DNA of 60,534 nt, taken from NCBI GenBank assembly GCA_958453305.1, contig CAUDXH010000011.1, positions 1 through 60,534 of the forward strand, given 5' to 3'. How positions within the stretch are numbered: position 1 is the stretch's first letter; the number at the start of each line of letters is the position of its first letter. The notes under the pieces are model-generated. The model did no database searches, was not told the DNA's origin, and saw only the letters and a list, made by a program, of their open reading frames with translations. The DNA is from an uncultured Bacteroides sp. Lineage in GTDB: Bacteria; Bacteroidota; Bacteroidia; Bacteroidales; Bacteroidaceae. This document shows positions 43,315 through 51,882 of this stretch, in pieces. The translations under genes were made by a program, and so were the position numbers.

Positions 43315-43998
43315 ATGATGATGAAAAAAGTTATTTGTCTGTTGGCATTAGTTGCATCTCTATGTTCTGTTAGCGCAATGGCGCAAGGGCTTCACTTTGG
43401 CTTGAAAGCCGGAGTTTTGGGCAATAAAGCAGAGATACAAGGAATGCGCAGCCAGTTTAAGTGTGAAAATCAGACTGGTTTTCAGGTTGGTCCTATGTTG
43501 CAGTATCAAACTGGTTTTTACGGCATAACGTTAGATTTCTCGTTGTTGTACGTGCAGCGGGGAGTTAAAATCACGAATACCTCCAGTCATGTAAGCGGGG
43601 ACGTCAAGACTCAGAGCATTGATATTCCTATTGAGTTAAAGTGGGAAATGGGATTATCGGAACATTTTGATATGTTTCTTGGAGTTGGTCCTTCTTTTTC
43701 TTTTCTGGTAGACAAAGACAACTGGGGACGCAAGCTGGCTCATATAGCCGTAGATGCTCTGGATAAAAATCTTCCTTCCATGGGATGGCGTTCTTCAGAA
43801 GTAGGCTTAAACCTGGGAGGTGGCTTTAAGATAGTGAACCATTTGATGCTTAGCTGCTATTATAATATAGGTCTGACCCAGTCGGCCAAACACCATATTG
43901 GCGGAAACAAGCACGATGCCATAGATCAGATATTTGATGGGGATATATTTGAATCACGAAACAGATACTGGCATTTGTCATTGGCTTATTTGTTTTAA
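43315..43998 (+). CDS. Small outer-membrane beta-barrel protein (PorT-like)
   Basis: A ~228-residue protein with a signal peptide (MKKVICLLALVASLCSVSAMAQ) and an eight-stranded-type barrel pattern: LHFGLKAGVLGNKAE, GFQVGPMLQYQTGFYGITLDFSLLYVQRG, VEKWEMGLSEHFDMFLGVGPSF-like strands, and the terminal aromatic RYWHLSLAYLF. ATGs at 43315, 43318 and 43321 are all possible starts; the start is only 20 bases below the promoter. PorT-like domains are widespread in Bacteroidota with no uniform function. It is monocistronic. Confidence 0.82.
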   Translation: MMMKKVICLLALVASLCSVSAMAQGLHFGLKAGVLGNKAEIQGMRSQFKCENQTGFQVGPMLQYQTGFYGITLDFSLLYVQRGVKITNTSSHVSGDVKTQSIDIPIELKWEMGLSEHFDMFLGVGPSFSFLVDKDNWGRKLAHIAVDALDKNLPSMGWRSSEVGLNLGGGFKIVNHLMLSCYYNIGLTQSAKHHIGGNKHDAIDQIFDGDIFESRNRYWHLSLAYLF

Positions 43999-44065
43999 GG
44001 CTATTTCTCCTGCCGGAAAACACCAAGGCGCGTTGCTTGAAACATCAAGATATTGTATTTGGTTT

Positions 44066-44098
44066 GTCAAGGCGTTTCGTTTGAAATGCCTTGACATT
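44066..44098 (+). terminator. Terminator after the barrel gene
   Basis: GTCAAGGCGTTTC and GAAATGCCTTGAC form a 13-position stem (one G-T pair) with a GTTT loop, followed by ATTTTT. Confidence 0.8.
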
Positions 44099-44205
44099 TT
44101 TCAGTGTGTATATCACGAAAAAAAACAGAGGTCTGTTTGCTCGTCGGCAATGATAAAGAAGTGTTATTTTTACAGCGATATGTACTTCATATAAAAATAA
44201 TTGTC

Positions 44206-44213
44206 TAAATTTG
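44206..44213 (+). promoter_or_regulatory. Promoter before the small secreted protein and nuo operon
   Basis: TAAATTTG, 24 bases upstream of the ATG at 44238. No terminator is visible between this gene and nuoA, so it may drive the entire nuo operon. Confidence 0.55.
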
Positions 44214-44237
44214 CTTCGTTTTTAATAGGTTTAAAAG

Positions 44238-44636
44238 ATGGGATATTGGATAAAATATATAGTGCCGGCATTGCTGATACTTCTGCTGTCTGCTGAGGTA
44301 AGAGCCATCGATGCGCCTTCTGTTTTATCTGTCTCCTCTGATTGTCATGAACTATGCGGTTCAGCAGAGTTTCTCAGCCCGTATGATGAGGCAGAAAAGG
44401 CTCTGCATGATTTGCTAACCCTCCGTTTGTCTCTGTTTTCACAGCCGGCAGAAGTGGTTTGTTTTACTCAATCTTCAGGTATAAAATGGTTATACCGTTT
44501 GGCGGGACTGCTTCCTGTGCTTGATAATCAGCGTCTTCACATCTCTTCTTCCTGCCTTTTGGTCTATCAGAGGTCTGTGTTCTTGGGCAGAGGCTCAGGG
44601 ACTTATCTTTATAGGTTAGGTCATCTGCTTATTTAG
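44238..44636 (+). CDS. Small secreted protein of unknown function
   Basis: A 132-residue protein with a signal peptide (MGYWIKYIVPALLILLLSAEVRA, about 23 residues). I recognise no domain. The mature part has five Cys (two in ELCG and SDC near the start) and Leu-rich segments. It lies 90 bases upstream of nuoA behind a clear promoter, with no terminator between; the same mRNA probably carries it and the nuo genes. That position could mean a complex I-linked role or merely a leader gene. Confidence 0.6.
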   Translation: MGYWIKYIVPALLILLLSAEVRAIDAPSVLSVSSDCHELCGSAEFLSPYDEAEKALHDLLTLRLSLFSQPAEVVCFTQSSGIKWLYRLAGLLPVLDNQRLHISSSCLLVYQRSVFLGRGSGTYLYRLGHLLI

Positions 44637-44725
44637 CAGATGGAGTCAATGACGATGTTTCTGCGTAAAGCGATCAATGCAGAAACCAGATAGCTATATA
44701 TCATTCATTCAAAAACATTCAAAAT

Positions 44726-45076
44726 ATGTATTTTACTTTTATTGTAGTGGTGATACTCACCGCTGTAGCTCTTGTGGTGGCTGCCATGACGATAGCTCAT
44801 TTAGTAGCTCCTCGTTCATCCAACCCTCAGAAAGGAGAGCCTTATGAGTGTGGTATTCCTACGCGAGGCCGTTCATGGGTACAGTTTAAGGCAGGATATT
44901 ATCTTTTTGCTATTCTGTTTCTTATGTTCGACATTGAAACCGTATTTCTCTTCCCCTGGGCTGTGGTAGCAGGCCGTGTTGGAGTTTATGCACTGGTGAG
45001 TGCCGGATTTTTTCTTTTGATTCTGATTTTAGGTCTGGCTTATGCTTGGCGGAAAGGAGCGTTGGAATGGAAATAA
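44726..45076 (+). CDS. nuoA: NADH-quinone oxidoreductase subunit A
   Basis: A 116-residue membrane subunit with three helices. KGEPYECGIPTRGRSWVQFKAGYYLFAILFLMFDIE carries the conserved Glu-Cys-Gly and Asp-Ile-Glu region next to the quinone tunnel. First gene of the operon; its stop overlaps the nuoB start (ATGGAAATAA). Confidence 0.95.
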   Translation: MYFTFIVVVILTAVALVVAAMTIAHLVAPRSSNPQKGEPYECGIPTRGRSWVQFKAGYYLFAILFLMFDIETVFLFPWAVVAGRVGVYALVSAGFFLLILILGLAYAWRKGALEWK

Positions 45077-45639
45077 AGAAACGCGCTCAAATTCGTTCGA
45101 TGGAGTATGACGAATTTAAGAACAATGATTACCTGGAAAGCATGGTACGTGAGCTTAATGCCAATGGAGCCGGAGTCATCGTGGGATGCGCCGATGAGCT
45201 GATTAACTGGGGACGTAGCAATTCGCTTTGGAGTTTGACGTTTGGAACCAGCTGTTGTGCCATTGAATTTATGGCATTAGGAGCTGCACGTTATGACATG
45301 GCACGCTTCGGATTCGAGGTTACGCGTAACTCTCCCCGTCAGGCCGATATGATTATGGTTTTAGGTACGATTACCTACAAGATGGCACCGGTTCTGAAAC
45401 GTTTGTATGACCAGATGGCTGAGCCTAAATACGTGGTAGCTGTGGGGGGATGTACCATATCTGGCGGTCCCTTTATCAAATCCTATCATGTGGTAAACGG
45501 AATAGACAAGATTATCCCGGTTGATGTATTTATTCCGGGATGTCCTCCGCGTCCGGAAGCTTTTTATTACGGTATGATGCAGTTGCAGCGTAAAATAAAA
45601 GTAGAAAAATTCTTAGGTGGAGTAAACAGAAAGGAATAG
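45067..45639 (+). CDS. nuoB: NADH-quinone oxidoreductase subunit B
   Basis: A 190-residue peripheral-arm subunit binding the N2 4Fe-4S cluster next to the quinone site: TSCCAIEFMA (two adjacent Cys), VGGCTISGG and IPGCPPRPE provide the ligands. I start it at the ATG at 45067, which overlaps the nuoA stop codon, rather than at the upstream Met at 45046 inside nuoA. A 160-base gap separates it from nuoCD. Confidence 0.95.
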   Translation: MEIKKRAQIRSMEYDEFKNNDYLESMVRELNANGAGVIVGCADELINWGRSNSLWSLTFGTSCCAIEFMALGAARYDMARFGFEVTRNSPRQADMIMVLGTITYKMAPVLKRLYDQMAEPKYVVAVGGCTISGGPFIKSYHVVNGIDKIIPVDVFIPGCPPRPEAFYYGMMQLQRKIKVEKFLGGVNRKE

Positions 45640-45799
45640 ACTCTTGCCTTGGCTGAGAGAATTTGAGTTTCATTTCTTCTATAAAATAAACAGGAATGAA
45701 CTGGTTTATGATTCAGAAAGCCTTGCTGGAGCCATGTCTTGTCGATTTTCTGTTTTAAATCAAAAAGCGTAAAGACTAAAAACTCAAAAACGAAAACGA
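45640..45799 (+). other. Intra-operon gap between nuoB and nuoCD
   Basis: No reading frame or terminator is convincing here. The last ~30 bases (from 45771) are AACTCAAAAACGAAAACG-type A-rich leader like those before other genes, directly followed by the nuoCD start codon. Confidence 0.5.
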
Positions 45800-47416
45800 A
45801 TGTTAGAAAAAATAAAGAAATTAGTTCCCGATGTTGCAGTCATTCAAGAAGGTGATTCCATTGTGAAACTTCTGCCCGAAGACTTCCGCCGGGTGGCAGA
45901 AGCGTTGAGAAACGATGCAGATGACCCGATGGATTATTTGCGCGATATAGTAGGGATGGACTGGGGAGAAGAAGGATTGGGAGCCTTGTATTACTTAGAG
46001 TCATCGCATACGTACCGGCGTATCATATTGCGTACGGCTGCTGCTTCACGTGAGGAGGCTTATTTGCCTTCGGTAAGCGACCTGTGGAAAACGGCTTTGA
46101 TTAAAGAACGTGAGGTTTACGATTTTCTCGGTATCCGTTTCCTCAACCATCCGGATATGCGTCGCCTTTTCCTTCGTGAAGACTGGAAGGGCTGGCCGTT
46201 GCGGAAGGATTATGACATGAATTCGAATCCGCTGAACATGGAAAATGAAGAAAATGCCGATGTAACCGATGAGTATTATTTGCTTCCTGACGGCAAGATA
46301 GCCGACCGGAAGAATATCATATTCGATCAGAAAGATTTTGTTGTCAATATCGGTCCGCAGCACCCGTCTACTCATGGTGTGTTGCGTATGCGTACTTCAT
46401 TGGTGGGCGAAACAATTGAGAAAATTGATCCGATACTGGGGTACATCCACCGCGGAATAGAGAAGATGAACGAATCGCTTACTTATCCGCAGACACTTGC
46501 TCTGACCGACCGTTTAGATTACTTGAGTGCACATCAAAACCGCCATGCGCTGTGTATGTGTATTGAGCAGGCTGCCGGAATAGAAGTAACCGAGCGTGTG
46601 CAATATATCCGTACGATTATGGATGAGTTGCAGCGTATTGACTCACATCTGTTGTTTTACTCATGTCTGGTGATGGATATGGGAGGACTGACTCCTTTCT
46701 TTTACGGATTCCGTGAGCGTGAAATGATTCTTGATATTTTTGAGGAAACAACTGGAGGACGCTTGATTCAGAATTACAATATGATCGGAGGGGTGCAGGC
46801 TGATATCCATCCGGATTTTTGCCGGAAGGTTAAAGAGTTTATCCGTCATCTGCGCAGCGTGATGAAGGATTATCATGATATCTTTACCGGTAATGTGATT
46901 GCTGTCAACCGTCTGAAAGGTGTGGGAGTCCTTTCTAAAGAAGATGCTGTTTCGTTAGGCTGTACGGGAGGTACCGGACGGGCTTCCGGATGGGCGAATG
47001 ATGTGCGTAAGCATCATCCTTATGCTTTATATGACAAGGTAGATTTCCGTGAAGTAGTACGTACGGAAGGCGACTCGTTTGCTCGGTATATGGTACGTAT
47101 GGATGAAATCATGGAGTCATGTCACATTATAGAACAGCTTATTGACAATATTCCTGAAGGAGAGTTCCGGGTTAAGACTAAGCCGATTATAAAATTGCCT
47201 GTAGGAACATTCTCGGCTGCAGTAGAGACGAGCCGCGGTGAGTTTGCTGTGATGCTGGAGAGTAGAGGAGATAAAACTCCATACCGTCTGCATTATCGTT
47301 CTACCGGACTTCCTTTAGTACATGCCATGGATACAGTGTGCCGTGGAGCAAAGATTGCCGACTTGATAGCAATCGGAGGTACGCTTGACTTTGTAATTCC
47401 TGACATTGACAGGTAA
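45800..47416 (+). CDS. nuoC: Fused NADH-quinone oxidoreductase subunits C/D
   Basis: A 538-residue fusion. Residues ~1-150 are NuoC (LPSVSDLWKTALIKEREVYDFLGIRFLNHPDMRRLFLREDWKGWPLRKD), and ~165-538 are NuoD, with NIGPQHPSTHGVLRM, LGYIHRGIEKM, RLDYLSAHQNRHALC and GVLSKEDAVSLGCTGG. NuoD holds one wall of the quinone-binding pocket. C/D fusion is also seen in E. coli and many Bacteroidota. Often called nuoCD. Confidence 0.94.
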   Translation: MLEKIKKLVPDVAVIQEGDSIVKLLPEDFRRVAEALRNDADDPMDYLRDIVGMDWGEEGLGALYYLESSHTYRRIILRTAAASREEAYLPSVSDLWKTALIKEREVYDFLGIRFLNHPDMRRLFLREDWKGWPLRKDYDMNSNPLNMENEENADVTDEYYLLPDGKIADRKNIIFDQKDFVVNIGPQHPSTHGVLRMRTSLVGETIEKIDPILGYIHRGIEKMNESLTYPQTLALTDRLDYLSAHQNRHALCMCIEQAAGIEVTERVQYIRTIMDELQRIDSHLLFYSCLVMDMGGLTPFFYGFREREMILDIFEETTGGRLIQNYNMIGGVQADIHPDFCRKVKEFIRHLRSVMKDYHDIFTGNVIAVNRLKGVGVLSKEDAVSLGCTGGTGRASGWANDVRKHHPYALYDKVDFREVVRTEGDSFARYMVRMDEIMESCHIIEQLIDNIPEGEFRVKTKPIIKLPVGTFSAAVETSRGEFAVMLESRGDKTPYRLHYRSTGLPLVHAMDTVCRGAKIADLIAIGGTLDFVIPDIDR

Positions 47417-47498
47417 GTCTTTCCTTACTTGACGGGTAGCCTCATGGCTGCACCGTCGCCTGAAACTAACAAACCAAAGAACTAACAAACTTAGACAC

Positions 47499-48590
47499 AT
47501 GTTTTTAGATTATTATAATTTTGCACCTCTGCTGACTCGGATTCACAGCACACTGTGTGGTGTCATTCCTGAATGGCTGGCACTGACGCTTGAAGGGCTG
47601 GCGGTAGGTATATTCATACTTGTGATGTATGCCGTGCTTGCCATCATCCTGATTTATATGGAACGTAAGGTTTGTGCCGCTTTCCAATGTCGTATCGGTC
47701 CGAACCGTGTAGGCGGAAAGGGCGGACTGCTGCAAGTGCCGGCTGATGTGCTGAAAATTCTGACAAAAGAAATCATTACTTTAAAAGATGCAGACCGTTT
47801 CTTGTATAATCTGGCACCTTTTCTGGTGATATTGGCTTCTATTCTAACCTTCTCTTGTCTTCCTTGGAATAAAGGAGGTGAGATTTTGCACATGAATATT
47901 GGTATCTTTTTTGTATTGGCTGCTTCAAGTATCGGCGTCTTGGGAATCTTGCTGGCCGGATGGAGTAGTAACAGTAAGTATACTTTGATTGGTGCTGTGC
48001 GCAGTGGGGCGATGATTATCAGTTACGAACTGTCAATCGGGCTTTCTGTGCTGACCATGGTTGTGATGAGCGGAGCAATGGATATTCAGAGTATCGTTAG
48101 CGGGCAGGCAGACGGCTGGAATCTTTTTAAAGGTCATGTTCCGGCCCTGATGGCTTTTGTTATCTTCCTGATTGCCGGAAATGCGGAGGCAAACCGTGGT
48201 CCGTTTGACTTGGCTGAGGCTGAACAGGAGCTGACCGCAGGTTATCATACCGAATATTCGGGTATGCATTTCGGATTTTTTTATCTGGCTGAATATCTCA
48301 ACCTGTTTATTACTGCAGGTATTGCTACTACGCTGTTCTTGGGAGGATGGATGCCTTTGCATATAGCCGGACTGGAAAGCTTTAATTTAGTGATGGATTA
48401 TATTCCCGGATTTATATGGTTTATTGGGAAGACTTTTATGATTGTTTTCCTGCTGATGTGGATACGCTGGACTTTTCCCCGTTTGCGTATTGACCAGGTG
48501 TTGATTCTTGAGTGGAAGTACTTGATGCCTGCGTCGTTGTTTGTACTGCTGCTGATGACCGTTTGCAAGGTCTTCGGATTAACGTTTTAA
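47499..48590 (+). CDS. nuoH: NADH-quinone oxidoreductase subunit H
   Basis: A 363-residue membrane subunit, with about eight or nine helices, that joins the peripheral arm to the pump arm. Conserved ERKVCAAFQCRIGPNRVGGKGGLLQ and the acidic loop NRGPFDLAEAEQELTAGYHTEYSGM are unmistakable. The E and D residues of that loop lie on the proton path from the quinone site. A short A-rich leader (AACAAACTTAGACAC) precedes the ATG. Confidence 0.96.
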   Translation: MFLDYYNFAPLLTRIHSTLCGVIPEWLALTLEGLAVGIFILVMYAVLAIILIYMERKVCAAFQCRIGPNRVGGKGGLLQVPADVLKILTKEIITLKDADRFLYNLAPFLVILASILTFSCLPWNKGGEILHMNIGIFFVLAASSIGVLGILLAGWSSNSKYTLIGAVRSGAMIISYELSIGLSVLTMVVMSGAMDIQSIVSGQADGWNLFKGHVPALMAFVIFLIAGNAEANRGPFDLAEAEQELTAGYHTEYSGMHFGFFYLAEYLNLFITAGIATTLFLGGWMPLHIAGLESFNLVMDYIPGFIWFIGKTFMIVFLLMWIRWTFPRLRIDQVLILEWKYLMPASLFVLLLMTVCKVFGLTF

Positions 48591-48601
48591 CAGAAAAGAT
48601 T

Positions 48602-49063
48602 ATGAGCAACTTTAGTGAATATATAAAAGGATATTATCAAGGAGCAAAAAGTCTTTTGATAGGTATGCGTACCTCTATGAAGGTTTTTTGTCAGAAGAAA
48701 GTGACAGAACAGTATCCGGAAAACCGCCATACCACTCTTCACATTGCCGAGCGGCATCGTGCCATGCTGGTGATGCCTTACGATGAAGAAGGAAACAACC
48801 GGTGTATTGCCTGCGGTTTGTGCCAGATGGCTTGTCCGAACGGAACCATCCGTCTGACCACGGAGATGCGGGAAACAGAGGACGGCAAGAAAAAGAAGTT
48901 TTTGGTGAAATATGAATATAATTTAGGTTCATGTATGTTCTGCCAGCTCTGTGTGAACGCCTGTCCGCACGATGCCATCCGTTTTACAAACGATTTTGAA
49001 AATGCGGTGTTCCAGAAAGAGAAACTCGTGTTGACATTGAATAAAATTAAAAACGAAGAATAA
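48602..49063 (+). CDS. nuoI: NADH-quinone oxidoreductase subunit I
   Basis: A 153-residue ferredoxin-like subunit with two 4Fe-4S motifs: Cys68/71/74/78 in CIACGLCQMACP and Cys111/114/117/121 in CMFCQLCVNACP. I use the ATG at 48602 (MSNFSEYIKGYYQGAK), 11 bases after nuoH, because the longer frame starting at 48512 begins inside nuoH. Confidence 0.95.
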   Translation: MSNFSEYIKGYYQGAKSLLIGMRTSMKVFCQKKVTEQYPENRHTTLHIAERHRAMLVMPYDEEGNNRCIACGLCQMACPNGTIRLTTEMRETEDGKKKKFLVKYEYNLGSCMFCQLCVNACPHDAIRFTNDFENAVFQKEKLVLTLNKIKNEE

Positions 49064-49069
49064 TACATT

Positions 49070-49600
49070 ATGAATCTCTCACTTCAAGAAATAGCATTCT
49101 ATATAGTAAGCGCCTGTATTCTTGTAAGTTCAGTGCTTGCAGTAACTACCGGCAAGATTTTGCGTGCTGCCACTTACCTGTTATTTGTGCTTTTTGGAAC
49201 AGGGGCTATTTACGGTATTTTGGGATATACTTTTCTGAGTGCCGTTCAGTTGATGGTATATGCTGGTGGTATTGTTGTGTTATATGTTTTCTCAATCCTT
49301 CTTACCCAGTCGGATAAGGATATGAAATACCGGCAGAACCGGGCTCGTCTGATCAGTGTGCTGCTTACCACTCTTGTGGGGGCAGGATTGGTTTTGTTCC
49401 TTCTGCTTACAAATGGTTTTGCCATGAACCTGATTCCTCAGGGTGAGGAACTTCCGGTTGAAAAAATTGGTCTTACATTGATAGGAACAGAGAAATACCA
49501 GTTTGTTCTACCGTTTGAGGTGGTCAGTGTTTTGTTGCTGGCTTGTATGATTGGTGCTATTCTGATAGCAAGACAAGACGACAAGTCATCCAAGAATTAA
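49070..49600 (+). CDS. nuoJ: NADH-quinone oxidoreductase subunit J
   Basis: A 176-residue membrane subunit with five helices: AATYLLFVLFGTGAIYGILG and SAVQLMVYAGGIVVLYVFSILLT contain the pi-bulge helix of TM3 and its YAGG motif. Confidence 0.94.
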   Translation: MNLSLQEIAFYIVSACILVSSVLAVTTGKILRAATYLLFVLFGTGAIYGILGYTFLSAVQLMVYAGGIVVLYVFSILLTQSDKDMKYRQNRARLISVLLTTLVGAGLVLFLLLTNGFAMNLIPQGEELPVEKIGLTLIGTEKYQFVLPFEVVSVLLLACMIGAILIARQDDKSSKN

Positions 49601-49621
49601 TTTCTTAAAACTGTTAGGAAT

Positions 49622-49939
49622 ATGGAAATAGAAATACATGTTGTTCATTATCTGATTATAAGTACGGTGATGATGTTTTGTGGAATTTACGGTTTTTTTA
49701 CCCGTAGAAATCTGCTGGCTTTGCTTATTTCGGTGGAATTGATGCTGAATGCAACAAACATTAATTTTGCCGTGTTTAACCGTTATCTTTTTCCGGGTCA
49801 GCTGGAAGGACATTTTTTCAGCCTGTTTGGCATAGCTATAGCAGCAGCTGAAACAGCCGTAGCGATTGCCATCATCATTAATGTTTACCGTAATGTAAAG
49901 CAAGTGCTTACCGACGATATTACCGACCTGAATGGATAA
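49622..49939 (+). CDS. nuoK: NADH-quinone oxidoreductase subunit K
   Basis: A 105-residue, three-helix subunit. NLLALLISVELMLNATNINF has the conserved Glu in TM2 and AAAETAVAIAIIINVYR the Glu in TM3, both needed for proton pumping. Confidence 0.95.
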   Translation: MEIEIHVVHYLIISTVMMFCGIYGFFTRRNLLALLISVELMLNATNINFAVFNRYLFPGQLEGHFFSLFGIAIAAAETAVAIAIIINVYRNVKQVLTDDITDLNG

Positions 49940-49958
49940 TTAAAAAACAGACACGATT

Positions 49959-51848
49959 ATGGATTATACGATTTTAATATTAGCCCTTCCGGTACTTAGC
50001 TTTTTGGTGCTTGCTTTAGCCGGCATGAAAATGCATCATCGCGTAGCCGGAGCACTGGGCACACTTTCACTTGGAGGAGTAGCTGTTTTAAGTTACCTTA
50101 CCGCTTATAACTATTTTACGTTGCCTCGTACTGCAGAAGGTGTTTATCCGGCTCTTACTCCATGGAACTTTGAATGGTTACCTTTTACTTCATCGCTTCA
50201 TATTGATATGGGAATTCTTCTTGACCCCATTTCGGTCATGATGCTGGTTGTAATATCTACCGTCAGTTTGATGGTACATATTTACTCGTTTGGCTATATG
50301 AAAGGGGAGGTGGGATTTCAGCGCTATTATGCCTTCCTGTCCTTGTTTACCTTTTCTATGCTGGGGCTGGTGGTGGCTACCAATATATTCCAAATGTATG
50401 TGTTTTGGGAATTGGTGGGTGTATCTTCTTATTTGCTCATCGGGTTTTATTATACAAAGCCTGAGGCGATTGCCGCCAGTAAGAAAGCGTTTATTGTAAC
50501 CCGTTTTGCCGACTTGGGCTTTCTGATTGGTATCTTGATTTATGGATATTACATGGGAACCTTTACCTTTAATCCGGATGAAGCACAGCTGATGCGTGCC
50601 GGAATGGTTCTTCCGTGGGCTTTGGGGCTGATGTTTGTGGGAGGTGCCGGAAAGAGTGCCATGTTCCCGCTGCATATTTGGTTGCCGGATGCAATGGAAG
50701 GTCCTACTCCTGTTTCGGCATTGATTCATGCTGCTACAATGGTGGTGGCAGGCGTCTATTTGGTGGCACGTATGTTTCCTCTGTTTATTGGTTTTGCTCC
50801 TGATACCCTTCAATGGGTAGCCTATGTGGGCGCAATTACGGCTTTTTATGCAGCCTCAGTGGCTTGCGTGCAGAGTGACATCAAGCGCGTACTTGCTTTC
50901 TCAACCATCTCTCAGATTGGGTTTATGATGGTAGCATTGGGCGTGTGCACTGCTTCTGACCCTCATGAGGGAGGGCTGGGATATATGGCAGGTATGTTTC
51001 ATCTGTTTACTCATGCCATGTTTAAGGCATTATTGTTCTTGGGGGCTGGATGTATTATTCATGCAGTTCACAGCAATGAAATGGAAACAATGGGAGGTCT
51101 TCGTAAATACATGCCTGTTACCCATCTTACGTTTCTGATAGCATGTCTTGCCATTGCAGGTATACCTCCTTTCTCGGGATTCTTTTCGAAAGATGAAATC
51201 TTGACTGCCTGCTTCCAGTTTAGTCCGTTTATAGGGTGGGTCATGACTCTGATTGCCGGAATGACTGCTTTCTATATGTTTCGTTTATACTATTGTATTT
51301 TCTGGGGAAAAGAGAACAAGGAACTTCATTCAAAACATACTCCTCATGAAAGTCCGCTGGCAATGACATTTCCGCTGATGTTTTTGGCATTGGTTACACT
51401 GGGGGCTGGATTTATTCCTTTCGGACACTTTGTTTCTTCGAACGGAATGGCTTATGATATTCATTTAGATTGGGGGGTAGCAGGAACAAGCATTGTGGTG
51501 GCAGTTGCATCCATCCTTCTGGCTACATGGATGTATGCTCGCGAAAAACAGCCGGTTGCCGATATCCTGGCAAAACGATTCAGCGGTTTGCATGAAGCGG
51601 CTTATCATCGTTTTTATATGGATGAAATCTGGTTGTTCGTTACAAAAAAAATCATATTCCGCTGCGTTTCTGCACCGCTTGCCTGGTTTGACCGCCATGT
51701 AATTGATCAGTTTATGAATTTCTTGGCTTGGGGTACGAATGCTGCAGGCGAAACGGTACAGCCTTTACAGAATGGACGGATTCAAACTTATACCATGTGG
51801 TTCTTGGGTGGAATCGTGATACTATCTTTGGTGTTGCTGCTGAGTTGA
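49959..51848 (+). CDS. nuoL: NADH-quinone oxidoreductase subunit L
   Basis: A 629-residue antiporter-like proton-pumping subunit at the tip of the membrane arm. Motifs: FWELVGVSSYLLIGF (conserved Glu), GAGKSAMFPLHIWLPDAMEGPTPVSALIHAATMV (Lys and His in broken helices) and DIKRVLAFSTISQIGFM. The C-terminal long lateral helix region is present (~540-629). Confidence 0.96.
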   Translation: MDYTILILALPVLSFLVLALAGMKMHHRVAGALGTLSLGGVAVLSYLTAYNYFTLPRTAEGVYPALTPWNFEWLPFTSSLHIDMGILLDPISVMMLVVISTVSLMVHIYSFGYMKGEVGFQRYYAFLSLFTFSMLGLVVATNIFQMYVFWELVGVSSYLLIGFYYTKPEAIAASKKAFIVTRFADLGFLIGILIYGYYMGTFTFNPDEAQLMRAGMVLPWALGLMFVGGAGKSAMFPLHIWLPDAMEGPTPVSALIHAATMVVAGVYLVARMFPLFIGFAPDTLQWVAYVGAITAFYAASVACVQSDIKRVLAFSTISQIGFMMVALGVCTASDPHEGGLGYMAGMFHLFTHAMFKALLFLGAGCIIHAVHSNEMETMGGLRKYMPVTHLTFLIACLAIAGIPPFSGFFSKDEILTACFQFSPFIGWVMTLIAGMTAFYMFRLYYCIFWGKENKELHSKHTPHESPLAMTFPLMFLALVTLGAGFIPFGHFVSSNGMAYDIHLDWGVAGTSIVVAVASILLATWMYAREKQPVADILAKRFSGLHEAAYHRFYMDEIWLFVTKKIIFRCVSAPLAWFDRHVIDQFMNFLAWGTNAAGETVQPLQNGRIQTYTMWFLGGIVILSLVLLLS

Positions 51849-51882
51849 TAAGAAGAAAGACGAAATAAAAATACAGATAAAA

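Noticed and set aside
48512..48601. Extended nuoI start
   Set aside because: The extra residues are encoded inside nuoH in another frame; MSNFSEYIKG at 48602 matches the NuoI N-terminus.
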